Origin: Chromobotia macracanthus
Lineage: Eukaryota > Chordata > Actinopteri > Cypriniformes > Botiidae
Direction of reading: 5' to 3'
Assembly: GCA_036877525.1 (NCBI GenBank)
Contig: JAZGTH010000007.1
Location: 1,394,001 to 1,458,000 of the forward strand
DNA: 64,000 nucleotides
In this document: positions 11,171 to 23,847 of the stretch, piece after piece
Layout of the letters: each line of letters starts with the position of its first letter
Position numbering within the stretch: the first letter of the stretch is position 1
Made by a program: the position numbers and the translations under genes
Notes under the pieces: model-generated
Databases searched by the model: none
What the model saw: only the letters and a program-made list of their open reading frames with translations
Told to the model about the DNA's origin: nothing

Positions 11171-14100
11171 TCATATACCTTTACTGTGACCGTGGGCCAC
11201 AGACGAGCCACCATTTATCTCCAAACTGCAATGAAGAAGAGAAATTATGCTTGTGAATTTTGAAAGACCTCGTATTCAGTCACGTCCTGTAACAGTCTGA
11301 AGCACCTGAGGGATGGAAACCCGACTCTTCGCTGTCTTTCAAACTCTGCTGTAAAGAACTGTGAGATTTTGGCATCTTTAGGTAGGTTCTCCATCAGGAG
11401 ATCATACATGTGAGGAACTCTTCTACATTTTCCCAGAAGTTGTCGATGAGCGTGACGATTGAAGGTGAGGTAACCCAGAGCACCAGCACAAGCTGTTCGA
11501 ACCTGAAATACAGAATGAAAATGTTTATTATGGTTTTAAGGTGCTTGTTGTTATTTGGGAACCACTAGATTTGCACAAGATAATCTACCTCTTCTTCTTC
11601 TGAGTTTAAATAAGCAGAGAGGTCCTGTATAGTTCCCATGGTGACAATCGCATCTGTTATACTCGCTCTCATGTTTGCCAGACTAGCAAGCAGTTGTGCT
11701 GGAATAAGACGGTCATTAACAGCTATAGGACACTCAGTAAAAGAGGTTTTAAAAATGAACTCTTACCTGTAATGACAACAGAAGTGGATCGCTCAGACTG
11801 CAGTAACTCAGTGAGAACAGTGATTCCTCTAGCAGTCAGAGCCACCTCATCTGACCCTGTAATAACTCTGGCTAACACAATGATCTGACAAACAAAAGGC
11901 AAGCTTACTGGCAAATTTAACACTAAATATGGTTTCACCTGTGTTTATAGATCTTTACATGTGTATACTACATACAACCCAGCTAACGGGGAACGTTTTC
12001 AGAACATTGACTTCTCTTAAAGTTTGCTCAACGGTATCAAAAATGTTCTTGCAGTAATGTTAGCAAAATGTTTTTCTGATATTATATATCTATATATCAA
12101 AAACGTTTAGTTAGTAGAAGGGTTTATAAATGTTAAACAAAAAAAAAAGTTTGAATAATGTTCATATAAAAAACTATGTTTGAAAAAACATTCAAAACGT
12201 TTTGAACGTTCATGTATCAATTTTGTTCCTTGTGGGTTGGTGGGATGTCAACAGATTAGTTGGCAGCTGGTGAAAAAGCTGGTAAAACTGTTGCATTGCG
12301 GGTGTAGATCAGCAGTTAAATGATTACGTTTATTCTTCATGGAAAGTTTTGAGATGTGGAGAAACATTTAGATAGTAAGTAGTGATGCTGAGACCGAGAG
12401 CAGACCCCTTCAGATTTTCCCCAGCAGCAGGGAACCGTAAGCAGAGTTGACCTTTAACCCTTACTCCTTTACATATGCCTCACACTCTCATTGTCCTGGA
12501 CTGGCATCTTAAATTATTCTGTCCTTTATGTCATTTTTTTCTGTCTTTTTGTGCATCTGTCAGTCAGGTTTTCCCCTCTCTTGTAATTGTTTCACACTCT
12601 GTCTCTGTGGGAATACCAGTGGTGGTGAAAACAGTGGTGTGTGTGTGTGTGTCTGTGTGTGTGTGTGTGCAAACACAAACATACGTTTCATGTTAATTGA
12701 AATATTCATTCATTCTTTTCTGTGCTCAGAACCTCAAAACATTCTTGCTTTAAGATATAAATTATAATTTTATTTTTTTATGTAAGTTTATTTTTCCTTT
12801 AATTTTAAAAGAGTGGGTTGAAACTCTTGTACTCCACTTTTTAACTTCCTCTCTTCTAAATTCTACTCTGCACTTTTTTCAAAACTTAACATACCACACT
12901 TTACTGTTGTTTGTGTCTAAAAAATTGATGTGATTAGCATCACACCGGCATTTTAGAGGACGGCTGAGCTTTTCCAGAAGCATTTTCATATTTGTCTATC
13001 AGGGGAATGAGAAGCGACAGTGAAGCAGATCAGCCAGCAGCAGAACGGCAGTGTGAGGAATCAATTATTGCTCAGTCAAAAGAGGGATGTACACAAAAAC
13101 CTGCTGATAATATAATTCAGATGTTTTATACCTGAAATGCAGCGTTGGCTCTTTGGATCTCATTGTCTGAATTCAAATAGCTCTCGTATGTGTTCACTGG
13201 AATGACACACATCTGTCGAACTGTCCTCTGTTGAGATTTGTTGTTGAATACAAACAGAGATAACGCATGTCCTGCATCCAGACAAATGTTCTGAAAGAAA
13301 ACCATACTGAAACCTTCAATAAGCAGTTCATCTGAATAACAAGTAGCAGTCAGTCATTCAATCTATTCCCAGCTAATAATTTTAGGTTGTAAGAATGTTT
13401 CCCCAACATTTCCATAACATAATGAAAACATAAAAAAATTTTGACAGTTCTAGGAATGTAAAAAATGTCCATTTTTTTAGACATTGAATTAACATTATTG
13501 CTTGGTTAGAACATTATTCAATCCTTTTAGTTCTTTAACATTTTTAAAACGTTCCACCAATAGTTTAAGAATAACGTTAAATATATAATATATATATAAA
13601 TTAAAAACATTCTACTAATGTTACAGCAAAACGTTTTAATAACTTTGAGAGAATGTTAGTTAATGTTCTGAGAACCCTGTTAGCTGAGTTGCTGATGTGA
13701 TCAAGGCAGGTTAAATGTAGTGTACATCCAAATGTGAATTACTTTGTCTTCAGCTTTCAGGAGCTCCAGAACGACCTCATAAGAAAAGTTCTCTTGCTCC
13801 CAAAACATCCTCTGGAGTTTCTGGTTGCCCAGCAGCACACAGGCAAGCGTCTGAACTACCTGCACCTAATGTGATTACAAAACACACGGAGATTACTCTG
13901 ATGTCACTTCCTGTTTTCACTCATTTAAAGGGTCAGTGTGGTGGCACACTTAATACTCACTTTGACCTGCAGAGAATCATGGGATTTTAAAATCTCTAGT
14001 AATGTAGGGATGGCATTTTCCCTGTAAATAATCCTTTGACTGTTTTTATTGGCAGTTAGTGCCACTCCTGCAACCACGTAGTGAAGTTTTTGTCATGAGC

Positions 14101-17100
14101 GCTGCTTCACAAATCTTACAATCATACAAGAGAGGTTGGAAGTGTGAGATATTACCGATACTCAGAAAGCCCAGGGCTTTGATGACACTAAGCAGGGTCT
14201 TCTGTGATGTTCGAGACCCTCGAAGCAAGCGTACCAAAGGCGGCACACCGTTCTCTTTGCAAAACTCTTCCTGATGGACACGGCTGTCCCGGGTTAGAGC
14301 CATTGCCGCTTGACACCCTGCGAAACGCAGATACGTCCCAAATTTGTTCCAAGCATGTAATAATTCTTAGGTGAAGACAGTTCTGTCTGAAAAAGATCTT
14401 TAGGAAACATCTGTTTAACAAAACACTTAAACAGATGATCCCGAGAACGACACGAGCCAGACACCTGATCGAAAGGGATGGACTTCTGGAATATATTGTA
14501 GTTTTGGAATCCCTGTCTGGAATCGGGTCATGACTCATAGCTTAACATTAATAGGAAATCAAGATACAGAGGCATGCTTGTAAGCCTTGTTTATGGAGAA
14601 TTTTACTGGAGAAATTCCTCTGTGCATGCTTTCCTGTCTTATGAGTCTTATGAGATTTGTACCGTCTCAAGACAGGAAGTGCTGGCTGCATAACCCCTGG
14701 ACCGGACCTGTTCTGTCAGTACAGGGAATAAACAGAACCTTCCAAGCAGCAGTCAATCTACTTAATATATCCAGCGCCTGTCAACACTCAGTGAACAGCA
14801 ACTGTTTTAATGCATTTGCTGCTTCTTCTGTCTGGACGATAGTTTTGCAGGAGAGTTTCCTTATGTTTATGAGTGACTCAAGCGCTGCGAATAGAACGAG
14901 GTGATCTCTTCTGAGACGTGTATAATGACAGCAAAAAATGTGTCTGGCCATACCCACGTATTGCATTTTGTCTGAGGAAGAGAGAAGGAGGTTGAGTATG
15001 AGAGCGATGCCCATCTGCTCTGCCATCAGTTTCTGCTGCTTTAGAGTTTGTCCAGCTAAAACCCACAGAGATGTTGCACCCTGTTCCCGCACGACCACCT
15101 GGAACACCTTGACAAGAGGGCAAAGGTCAGCTGGTAAACAGCAGGTGTTCTGAGCGACGTTAGTGGAACATTTTAAAAACATAACAGAATGTGAGCAGTT
15201 TGCATAACGCTTTCATAACCAAAGTCACAATAATAAACGTAAAGTTTACTTATTAAAAATGTGAATCATATTTTTTGATGAATCAAAACAAAATTCTTTC
15301 CAGGGCAAAACTGAGCATTCTCTGTTGTGCCAATAAAAGATTTTAAAATGACCGCCAGGATGTAGTGTGACCAAAAAAAGTCTTCCATTAGTTAATTTAA
15401 AGCTTCATAATGAACTATTTTATTTCCATTTTATATGCATCAAGTGGCTGTAAAATGAAGAAAATGGTTTTGTTACCTCAGGCATCATAAGCTGAGGTGG
15501 GTTAAAAACAGTGTTAAAGCTTTAATTACCTTTAAAAGTTGTAAAAGGTATTTGACAGCAGATTGCTTCAGGAAGCTCTGCTGTATGGCAGGATTTTGGC
15601 TGGCTATGGATTCAAGTGCTTTAGCCGCTTTGACCTGAGCACTTATCCGCCTCTGTCGCAGTGTTTGCACCAGGGCACCAACCCCTCCTGCCCCACAGAT
15701 GAGCTCCTGGTTCTCATTGTGTTCCCAAGCCACCTCTGAAAGAGCCAGGCAGGCCTCCTCCTGCAGTACTTCTGTCAGAAAAAACAGGCTGCTTATGTTT
15801 CTATGTTTATTTTTCATTACAGCATACTTGTATTTAAATTTCCTGAAGGTAAACAGCACCAGATTTAACAGACAGGAATTCCACAAGATGAGGAATTGCT
15901 CCGGCCTGTGTGACTGCAGTTTGATTGTGTGGGTTTCTGCAGCATAATGCACAGATGCATCTGACGGCATTTACTAGCACATCCTGGAGGTCAGAGGTCA
16001 ACAGCTTCACAACCAGGGCCACCCCACCCTGCATGCAAAAACTAAATTTGAGCAGCAACAACACAGCACAAAAGACATTTCCAATGTGTTACATTTGGCT
16101 TCTAATACGTGAAAAAAATAAATGTTAATATTAAAGCTGCAATCCATAACTTGTGCGTGCAGTAAGAACAAGCTACAAACGCTGCACCATCTATAGTAGC
16201 TGGATCTTCTTCTGAAATTTTCATAAAAACCGGAAAGCTCAAATTATAAACCATTATTATTAACTTGCCGTTGTGAATTGGAGTATGGTAATGAGATCGT
16301 GTTAAACACTGATCTGTCATTGGGTAGCAGTTTTTTGGCTGTAGGACTCACATGTTGAGCAATGAGGATTTGGTTCTCACTGTTATGTCCTGCCAGATCA
16401 GCCAGTATAACAGCACAGCGGGACAGAAGCTCTGGCTGGTGGCTGCTCAGTAGGGAAATCACCACTGGTATGGCCCCATTATGCACCAGATCCTCACCAA
16501 CTTTTGCATTCTCTGACATGTGACACAGCACAGCTGCAGACATGCACTGCAACAACTGTTTACCTGCAGAAAGGAGTCCCACCAGGACTGGAACGCCTCC
16601 TGCAGAACAACGACAAACAGAAATACATTATTACTAGAATGCATTCAAATTATACATTTGATCAGTACATGTGCTCCCTATTAATCAAACCAACAACCTT
16701 TGTGCTGCTAATGCAATGCTCTACCATTTGAGCTACAGTAACTATTAATAGCAGAAACAATCTAAGACTAAATATCAGAAATGGTATAAAGTTTAACAGT
16801 TTAAAGTTTGGGCTTTCATGACCTGCTTCCAGAAAGTCCTCACAGAAGGACTCAATGTTTAGACAAAGAACCTCAAGAGACCTGAGGGCCATCTCCAGCC
16901 GCCTGGAGTCCTCACTCTGAATCATCTCTGCAGAAAAGATGAAGACCAGGTGACCGACACACTGAGGTTTCACACATTCACAAGAAGTTGACAGAACATT
17001 CTATTCTGCTTGCTAATCCTTTCAACATTTCAACCAAATCTAAAAATCATTTTTTTAGATCAAATTTAGATCAAAAATCAAATTTATAATTTACATTTTT

Positions 17101-20100
17101 CTCAATTTATGGTATAATAAACATTATAAACATTTTAAAAGTTGGAATAACTGTTCCATAATGGAAATGAATGGATGTGTGTAGCCGTTGTCAATGTATA
17201 GTGTCATACCAACAAGAATCTTCCACACAGGAAGTCCATCCAGGTTCAGCTGAATGAGGTGTTGAATAACACCTGTGTGAAAGTAAAGGGCTGCTAACTG
17301 AACTATGTTATTTCCTCGGCTGTCTTCATCTCTCCAGTTTGCCCCAATGGACAGCAAGAAGGCCAGAGTCTCCACTGAGCCTGAAGTAGCTGACAGCAGC
17401 AGTGGTGAGCTGCGGTACCTGCAAAACATGCACCATCATCATCTTCATCTTCAGAATGGTGATGAAATCTAATTATGAAACAAATGCATGCTCTGAACTG
17501 CACTTATGTTAATACATCACATACTCAGCTGAAGTTTTCATCTCTAGTAAGGTCGGATCTTTCCTGCACAGTGTCTGGATACAGGCCACCTGCCCATAAA
17601 AAGCTGCAAAATGAACAGCCATCCAGCCTCTCCTGTCCACAGCTCTGTAGTCTGCTCGCAGTGCTAGAAGGCAGTTCAGAGCCTGGAGGGAGCCACACTG
17701 TGCAGCCAGGTGCATCGGAGTGAGACCTGTAAAAGAAAAAAATATAAATGTATATAAAATTAGAATTTATACTGCAAACGATTGTGTTATAGAACCTGAA
17801 AGACTTTTAAAAAGCGATGCTCTACCAGTTGAGCTACAGAAACACGTGCCAATACATTAATGTAATGTAATATACCTTTAAGAAGTAGACTGAAGGACTG
17901 GTATAGGTGAACAGCATTTTGTTTTCTACTGTTTTCTTGTTACTAAAGGATATGACAACCTCAAAGTTTCTCTTACCAACTCCTTCCATAAATTGACCTC
18001 CTGCATCTGTATTTCCTGATAATGAGAAAGACATAACATAAAACACTAGCCTTCTTGTAAGCAGCAATTCGTAACTTTTTTGGGTTAAAAGTGAACAAAA
18101 ATCAGTTATTGAGTAAGTGCATGACAGATCAGGTCATGATCACAATCTCCTTACTTTACCTTAAACACTTATAATTTGAAATGTCAGTCCGATTTTGTGG
18201 TAAATGTCAGTTTGAATTCATTTGACTTTTACATTTATAAAGTACATAAAGTAACCTGCAATTTTATGTTTCAAACAGAGATGGCGATAGAGAGCAAAAT
18301 GTACAGATGCTGCTTTAAACACACCTGTACATTAGTAGACTGTGATAATGTTAAATGTTGCCACCTGTGTTGGTGAATCTCTCGCTGCGTGTCTGATTGA
18401 GGTTCACGCCCGCTGCAGACAGCTGGATGATGATGTGTGTTTGGTTATTGGCTGCGGCATGGTGCAGCAGAGACAGACCCTTCTCATCAACAGCATGCAG
18501 GTGTGAGGCAGAGGTCCTGCAACTTAATGAGTGGAACACAGCACTGAGTCCTCTCTCTGCGGCTGCCTTCAGTCCAAACGGCACGTTCTGGATTATAAAC
18601 ACACTTCAGTGCTTAGATACAGAGCATGTCTATAGAGGTATTCAGAAAACAAAGAATGCATTCATCCAATGATCACCTTGCACTTTATAGCTTTGGTGTA
18701 ACCAAACGTTTTCTTAAACTGTTCGTGAAGCTCAATGTCTGTCAGGGGAAGTCTCTTTGCTTTGAGTGTTTTGATGGTAGAGTTTAAAGTGCCCCACCAC
18801 TGAACCATGTTGTGTTGAGGATAAAATGACTCCAGCTCAATGCAGATGGCATTATAGCTGCAAAAAACAAACTGCAATGCAATGAAATGTAAAATGAGAT
18901 CTTTCTGTTCTGGTGTATTTTTATATAACAGGATTTCTGACCTTTTTCCTTCAATCTCACTAAGTGGAACTGAAAAGTGTGTTTTGTAGTTGGAGTCCTG
19001 ATGAAGCAGCTCATGCAGATAATTTGATGCTTCAGTCTGCAGAGTTTTGAAAGCCACCTTTACAGAACAAACATTTATTTAAAGAGGAAGTGTATAATGT
19101 CTGTGCTACCGCCACATAAAATTGCAAAAATGATCAAACACTCATTTTCAGCTTCCACTGTTTGGGCAAACCAATTTCCCAGCTAAAAGGGACTGTTCTT
19201 AGAACATTGGCTAATGTTTTCTAAAAGTTCTCTGTTATTAGAAAAATGTTCTTGTAGTAACATTAGAACTGTTTTAATGTTATATACCATATATATCAAA
19301 AATGTTATTAAATCATAAGTGGAATATTTTGAAAATGTTACAGAATTAAAAAATGTTTGAATACCATTCTTATAACCAAGCAATGTAAATACAAGAGCTA
19401 CAAAATTGTAGGTTAAATTGTTAATTGTAAGTGAATGTAAAAGTGTTGTTACTTAATGGAAATGTTATGGAAACGTTCTTACAACCTCAAATTGTTAGCT
19501 GGGTTAAAATGTTTGTGAACTTAGTTGTGGCACCTTCATTTCCTCAGTGATGTCATCCAGGGGCGGAGTCCCGACGTCAAATTCAATCCCTCCATGAAGG
19601 TGGAAATACTGATTGTGCTTGTATGGAAAGTGCTTGCATGAAAATTCTGGTGCGAGAAGATGTGGTGGTACCTCTCGTTCTGTTTTCAGCTTGTCCTCTT
19701 TAAAAAATGCACTTACAATCAATTTTACTCTTATGAGCTTATGCTATTACATTTAAAAAAAGCCACTAAGCAAAAGGTGGATGTTAAAACAAACAAACCT
19801 GACAGAGGTGGAAGCATCTGAGACAGATTAGGAATCAACATCTTTTTTCTCAAGGAAATCAGCAGGGGCACCAGAAACGTGATCAGTTTCAGATAGGCAA
19901 GATCCCTGGAGACTTCTGCTTTCCTTCCAAGGTGATTTCTCACCAGTTTGATGTGGCCACACAGTCTTTTCTGTAACCTCTGGTAGGTGGCTAGATCGAT
20001 CTCGTCCTCCGTGAGTCGAACAACATTAGACAGGGTGTGAGTTCCCTCAAACACAAACAGATTGTGGTGCTGGCGGACGGAGGTTAGATAGGAGCTCAGC

Positions 20101-20856
20101 TTTATCAGAATGTTCTCTGAGTACTGCGAGAAGAAGCTCTCCTCTTCTGCGCTGCTGGGCTCGAAGCTTGGGTCTGCATTAGTGTCCTCCTTATAAATGT
20201 CTTGATAGCAGGGATCATGTGAGATGTCCATTAAACCTGGTTTGAGATATAAGAAAATGACTTTCATGAGAACAAGGAAACTTCATGAACTTCTGAAAAG
20301 ATCTAGCACAGCAACAGGCGGTTCTACAACAACGTTATAAATGACCTGCATTGAGAAACTCTGCATGGACGTCTTTCGTTGTCTGAGGAGCACCATCTGA
20401 ATTCACACCCATGATGGACCTCCATACCTCGGAGAAGCACACACGCTTTTCTCTTGCGATGCAGCAGCCGAACCAAAGCGTCTTTACACTATAATCCACG
20501 TTTATTAAAATCTGCCCGACTTTTGTATCGTAATATGCTGGTGGTAACTGGCAGGTGGAGCTCTGGTCGTAGTTGGGCTCCAGACTAATGAACGGGACCT
20601 GGTTAAACCCGAAGATCCCCACCGTGAGCTCTCTCACTATCTGGTGGACCACCCTGTAGTCCAGGGCCGAGCGCGGGTCGGCGGGAGCGAGGATGATGAT
20701 GGAGGGACCGGGGATGTTGCGCAGGTGTCTGATGATGCCCGGAGGAGGATCCACACACACGGGATGCTCCTCCGCATTGACCGGCCAGCTGCAGCCGCTC
20801 CAGCTGAGCAGCTCCTGCAGCTCCCTGCGCTCGTATTTCCGGTACGAGCTCTCCAT
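11171..20856 (-). CDS. ankar: ANKAR, ankyrin and armadillo repeat-containing protein
   Basis: Twenty-two coding exons join in frame to 1341 residues plus TGA (human about 1430): 20856-20346, 20236-19799, 19697-19534, 19057-18942, 18857-18677, 18587-18365, 18015-17977, 17726-17525, 17418-17210, 16927-16823, 16599-16352, 16028-15860, 15771-15530, 15107-14954, 14317-14156, 14067-13961, 13859-13743, 13290-13132, 11884-11767, 11698-11589, 11502-11306, 11225-11171. Residues about 470-700 carry ankyrin repeats (GLTPMHLAAQCGSLQALNCL, GWMAVHFAAFYGQ); about 700-1320 carry armadillo repeats (QELICGAGGVGALVQTL, GAIPHLVEFL). The end PSLSLEINGG resembles the human gene. Start choice: MESSYRKYE at 20856; an in-frame ATG seven codons upstream (20877) is possible. 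The biochemical role of ANKAR is poorly known. All phases agree, so the gene looks functional. Confidence 0.92.
11978..12215. mobile_element. AGCTAAC-family MITE, copy 1 (truncated)
   Basis: The copy begins 'cccagctaacggggaacgtt' and runs through the family's AT-rich interior but loses the far inverted repeat. It lies in the ankar intron between 13132 and 11884. Confidence 0.65.
12638..12671. repeat. (GT)n microsatellite
   Basis: A run of GT dinucleotides with one 'ctg' interruption, in an ankar intron. Confidence 0.9.
13368..13689. mobile_element. AGCTAAC-family MITE, copy 2
   Basis: Inverse orientation: 'cccagctaataattttagg' through 'ccctgttagctgag'. About 320 bp, in an ankar intron between exons 13743 and 13290. 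Confidence 0.75.
16131..16340. repeat. Interspersed repeat, 'aagctgcaatc' family
   Basis: The sequence 'aaagctgcaatccataactt' and the later 'aaattataaaccattatta' recur near 18060-18345, 34190-34330, 36790-36945 and 51174-51455 in either orientation. No coding content; the family is not named. It lies in an ankar intron. Confidence 0.6.
16635..16742. repeat. tRNA-derived SINE
   Basis: Same family as 4164-4298: 'gaatgcattcaaattataca' to 'accatttgagctacagtaac', with the tRNA-like part 'aatgcaatgctctaccattt'. It lies in an ankar intron. Confidence 0.7.
18056..18345. repeat. Interspersed repeat, 'aagctgcaatc' family, inverse copy
   Basis: It includes 'gcagcaattcgtaacttttt' and 'gtaacctgcaattttatgtt', matching the copies near 16131 and 51174. 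It lies in an ankar intron. Confidence 0.55.
19178..19503. mobile_element. AGCTAAC-family MITE, copy 3
   Basis: About 326 bp with ends 'cccagctaaaagggactg' and 'attgttagctggg', in the ankar intron between 19534 and 19057. Confidence 0.75.
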
Positions 20857-21430
20857 AGTCTGATTAAACCTGATCACCTCCCGGACGTCTACACGACGAC
20901 AGATCGATCAGTCCGATATCAACACTCGTTTGAGATGAAAACATCTCCGGGATGTGCGCGTTTGAACGGCGTTGCTCTTGGCAACCTGACGCACCTGCGC
21001 GTCCTGCAACGCCTCAGCTTGACCGCTAGATGGCGACGCCGCACGTCGGCGCAGGTCGTGGACATTAATTGTGCATTAATAAATGCACAATAAAAGACTT
21101 TATTTTCGCTGCAGGTTATTTAAGGGCATGAAAGCGACACGACAGTAAGTGTCATTTCTGTTGGACCGTGTTTAACACGCAGCAGGATGTGGACGATATC
21201 TGGGGTTGAGTTCAGTCCTGTTAAAACATGCCCAAATTGATGCCCAAATTGTGCTGGTACTGCCGAACTAGTTAATGCACAAAAAATCTTAAGAAATCCT
21301 ATGCACCATGCATTAAACAGATCAATGAACACAATGAAACAGGAGCAGGCTTAATGTTAAAATCATAAATGATGGCACAACAAAAATGAGGTGAGCAAAC
21401 TGACCATTAAAGAACCATTGTATTATACAG

Positions 21431-21434
21431 AATG

Positions 21435-21493
<59 letters not shown>
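21431..21493. repeat. (AC)n(AT)n microsatellite
   Basis: Pure AC then AT dinucleotides, between the ankar 5' end and the asnsd1 3' end. The surrounding 20.9-21.9 kb has no gene that I can support. Confidence 0.95.
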
Positions 21494-21496
<3 letters not shown>

Positions 21497-21914
21497 CAGT
21501 ACTAGTTTTATATAGAACAGGATGCACCAGTGACTTTCATGTCCAGACTAATATTAAGGTACAGTAACCTATAGTAAGATTGTTTACTCTCATTCAATAA
21601 CATTAAATGAATCTGTTATTTTGGGAGGCATGTGTATGTTCAGAGGAGATCAGGGGACTCTTGTGTTACAGCGAGTGTGAAAAATATTTCAAGGATCAAT
21701 TTAAAGTTTAATCTGTTTACTTAATGTAGTACTTAGTCCAGAGAAGTAATTACAAACACTACACACATAACATTGACCTTCAGAATAAAGTACTTTGTTA
21801 CCCTTCCTGCATTCTGAGTGAATTCTTGATATAAAATGAACTGATTTGTACTCAAGGCCCCAAACCTGTAACCAATGGTTACAGCAGTTTACATGATAAG
21901 ATCAGCGATGTATC

Positions 21915-21920
21915 TTTATT
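21915..21920 (-). terminator. Candidate asnsd1 polyadenylation signal
   Basis: AATAAA on the minus strand, 48 bases after the final asnsd1-frame stop codon at 21968. It is supported by position only. Confidence 0.4.
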
Positions 21921-21967
21921 AAAATAAAAGTACCTTTAGATCATTGATCTATAAAAACAACAAACAT

Positions 21968-23835
21968 CTACAGACATTTATATGGTGGCAAGCCTTTGGC
22001 ACTTATCTTATCTAACTTGGCGATTCTGGAACCGAACTGCATGGCTCTCTTACGTAACAGAGCTGAGAGTCCCAACCCTAACTCATCACCTGCCAACCTC
22101 AGTAACAACTTCTCTCCAAGTCCTCTGGGTAGAGACAAGTCAGCTTTCTCCCACACGGGCAGACGGTTCAGGAAACTGACAACATCTTCATCCAAGTACA
22201 GGAACCTGAGTTGAGAAGAAACATGTATCATACTCAATACTGTCATATTAATCAGATGGACTTCGTTTATGTTTCTTTATTGGTGCTGTTTGGTGTTTCA
22301 CAGCTGAGGTCACTATGACCTGTCACTGTACGGTTTACAATGAGTTAAATAATTACAAAGGTTTCATTTTTAGCTAAAATGCTCTGTTAATCAAACATAT
22401 CATTTTGTGTAATGTCAAACTGTTACTTCTACCTGGCCTCTTTTCCATGGTCCCCAATGATCCTGTCATCCCTTCCAAGATTTCTTGAAGAAATTCGGCC
22501 CAGTTCCATAGACAGTAATTTGACAAGCCCATCCAGCCCAGAGTTCTTATACCACACCCTGTGTCAGGAGTATCCTGCAAGAACAACAAACATTACACAT
22601 GAAAACCAGGTGTAACCAAGACGTTCCATTAACACATACAGGTACTACTGAAATGTGAACAGAACGGAAAACAAGCAGCAGTTACCATTGCGTCTGAAGC
22701 ATAAAGCTCTTGTTCAGAACCCTCGTTTATAAGTCCAGTTCCTCTGGCTGCAAACCAGAGAGCACATCCAATGCTGTCATCCAGAATCGTGTCTAAAGGA
22801 TGCACCAAATGACAGATGGATTTCTGTCTCATTTCTTTAAGCTCCTCCTGAGTTACGTTGATTACAATGAAGTTCCACTTGAGTTTTTTTGATTCCTGCA
22901 GACCAGCTCTACCAGTAATTCTGTCTGGTTCATCGAAACAGTTTGAACTCGGTGGATCTGAAGGTGTTTCATCAACATCAGGGTTGTTTATCGTACTCTT
23001 CGCTTTCTTCGAGGACTTGGGCGGCACCTTTGTGTCCTGAATTTTGAAAGCAACATTAAGCAGGTAAATGTCTTTATCTGCTGGAACGTGTCGATTGGTG
23101 AGCGCAGCTAAAATCATTGAATCATTTCCACCGGAGAAGAGAACAGCAATTTCAGCTCTGGCATTTCTCATGGAGGCAGCTGATTGACTGTCAGGTGGAA
23201 GGGAACGAACTCTTACAGACGGCCTCACTGAGTACATCTATAAGTGCATTAAACATTTCTCTCTTCTCAGCGTCTTCTAGAAACTCTTTCAGATTTTTCA
23301 TGGCAAACAGGGGAGGTCAAGTAAAGTCCAGAGCGATTTATGTTTACAGATACAGAACTGGGGAGACCATCAGCGCAAGCGACGTGAGTGTGAAAGACGA
23401 CCTTCCTGAATTAAATTTCCAAAGCAGACTTCATCTTCCAAAAATGTCCCTCCCAAACCAAATACAGCATTCAACTTTTTGATAATAGATAAAGGCCCAG
23501 GGTCCCTTCAACTGTGATAGTAAAGACACCAAATCTGAGGCACTCACCATTCTCAAGTGATGGAGAAGAACCTGGGTGTCATTTTCATCCTGTCCTACTG
23601 TAAGACCACCAAACACCTCCCCATTCCAGAAAAGGAGATTCCCATTTTCATTTTGAAGAGGTTGAGGGGTCAAGGTACCCCTCATATGAAGCACATGAGC
23701 AGAAAAAAGAAGACTGCAGTGTGGATTTAAGATGGTTTCTGTGATGTCCTGGCTACAGTTTGGCCCTCTGTTTTTAAGCTTGTCTCGCACATGCTCCTCC
23801 AATGGACTGTGCGACGTAGTCAAACCGACACACAT
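21968..23835 (-). pseudogene. asnsd1: asnsd1 pseudogene (asparagine synthetase domain-containing 1)
   Basis: Exons read 23888-22686 (ATG at 23835, MCVGLTTSHSPLEE), 22574-22433 and 22205-21968, with good splice sites. Family blocks are clear: LFSAHVLHMRGTLTPQPLQ, FSGGNDSM (ATP-pyrophosphatase SGGxDS loop), ITGRAGLQE, LDDSIGCALWFA, GRISSRNLGRDD and KRAMQFGSRIAKL. Breaks: TGA at 23433-23431 replaces the second Arg of the GRRSLLW block; TGA at 22566-22564 replaces Arg in the YSRHR block; the frame shifts near 23210 between IDVLSEAV and RVRSLPP. About 110 residues between the glutaminase-like and synthetase-like domains are mostly gone, and the GIGADEQLAG loop is not found. The two nonsense codons both fit CGA-to-TGA. 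It is downstream of, and co-transcribed with, the asdurf frame. Most likely a dead copy. Confidence 0.85.
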
Positions 23836-23847
23836 CTTCCCACAGCT

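Noticed and set aside
14587..14904. 105-codon plus-strand frame in the ankar region
   Set aside because: Lies in an ankar intron; the overlapping minus-strand frame read-through past 14954 is also intronic by splice phase.
20644..21093. 149-codon plus-strand frame
   Set aside because: Mostly antisense to ankar exon 1, which explains its open reading.
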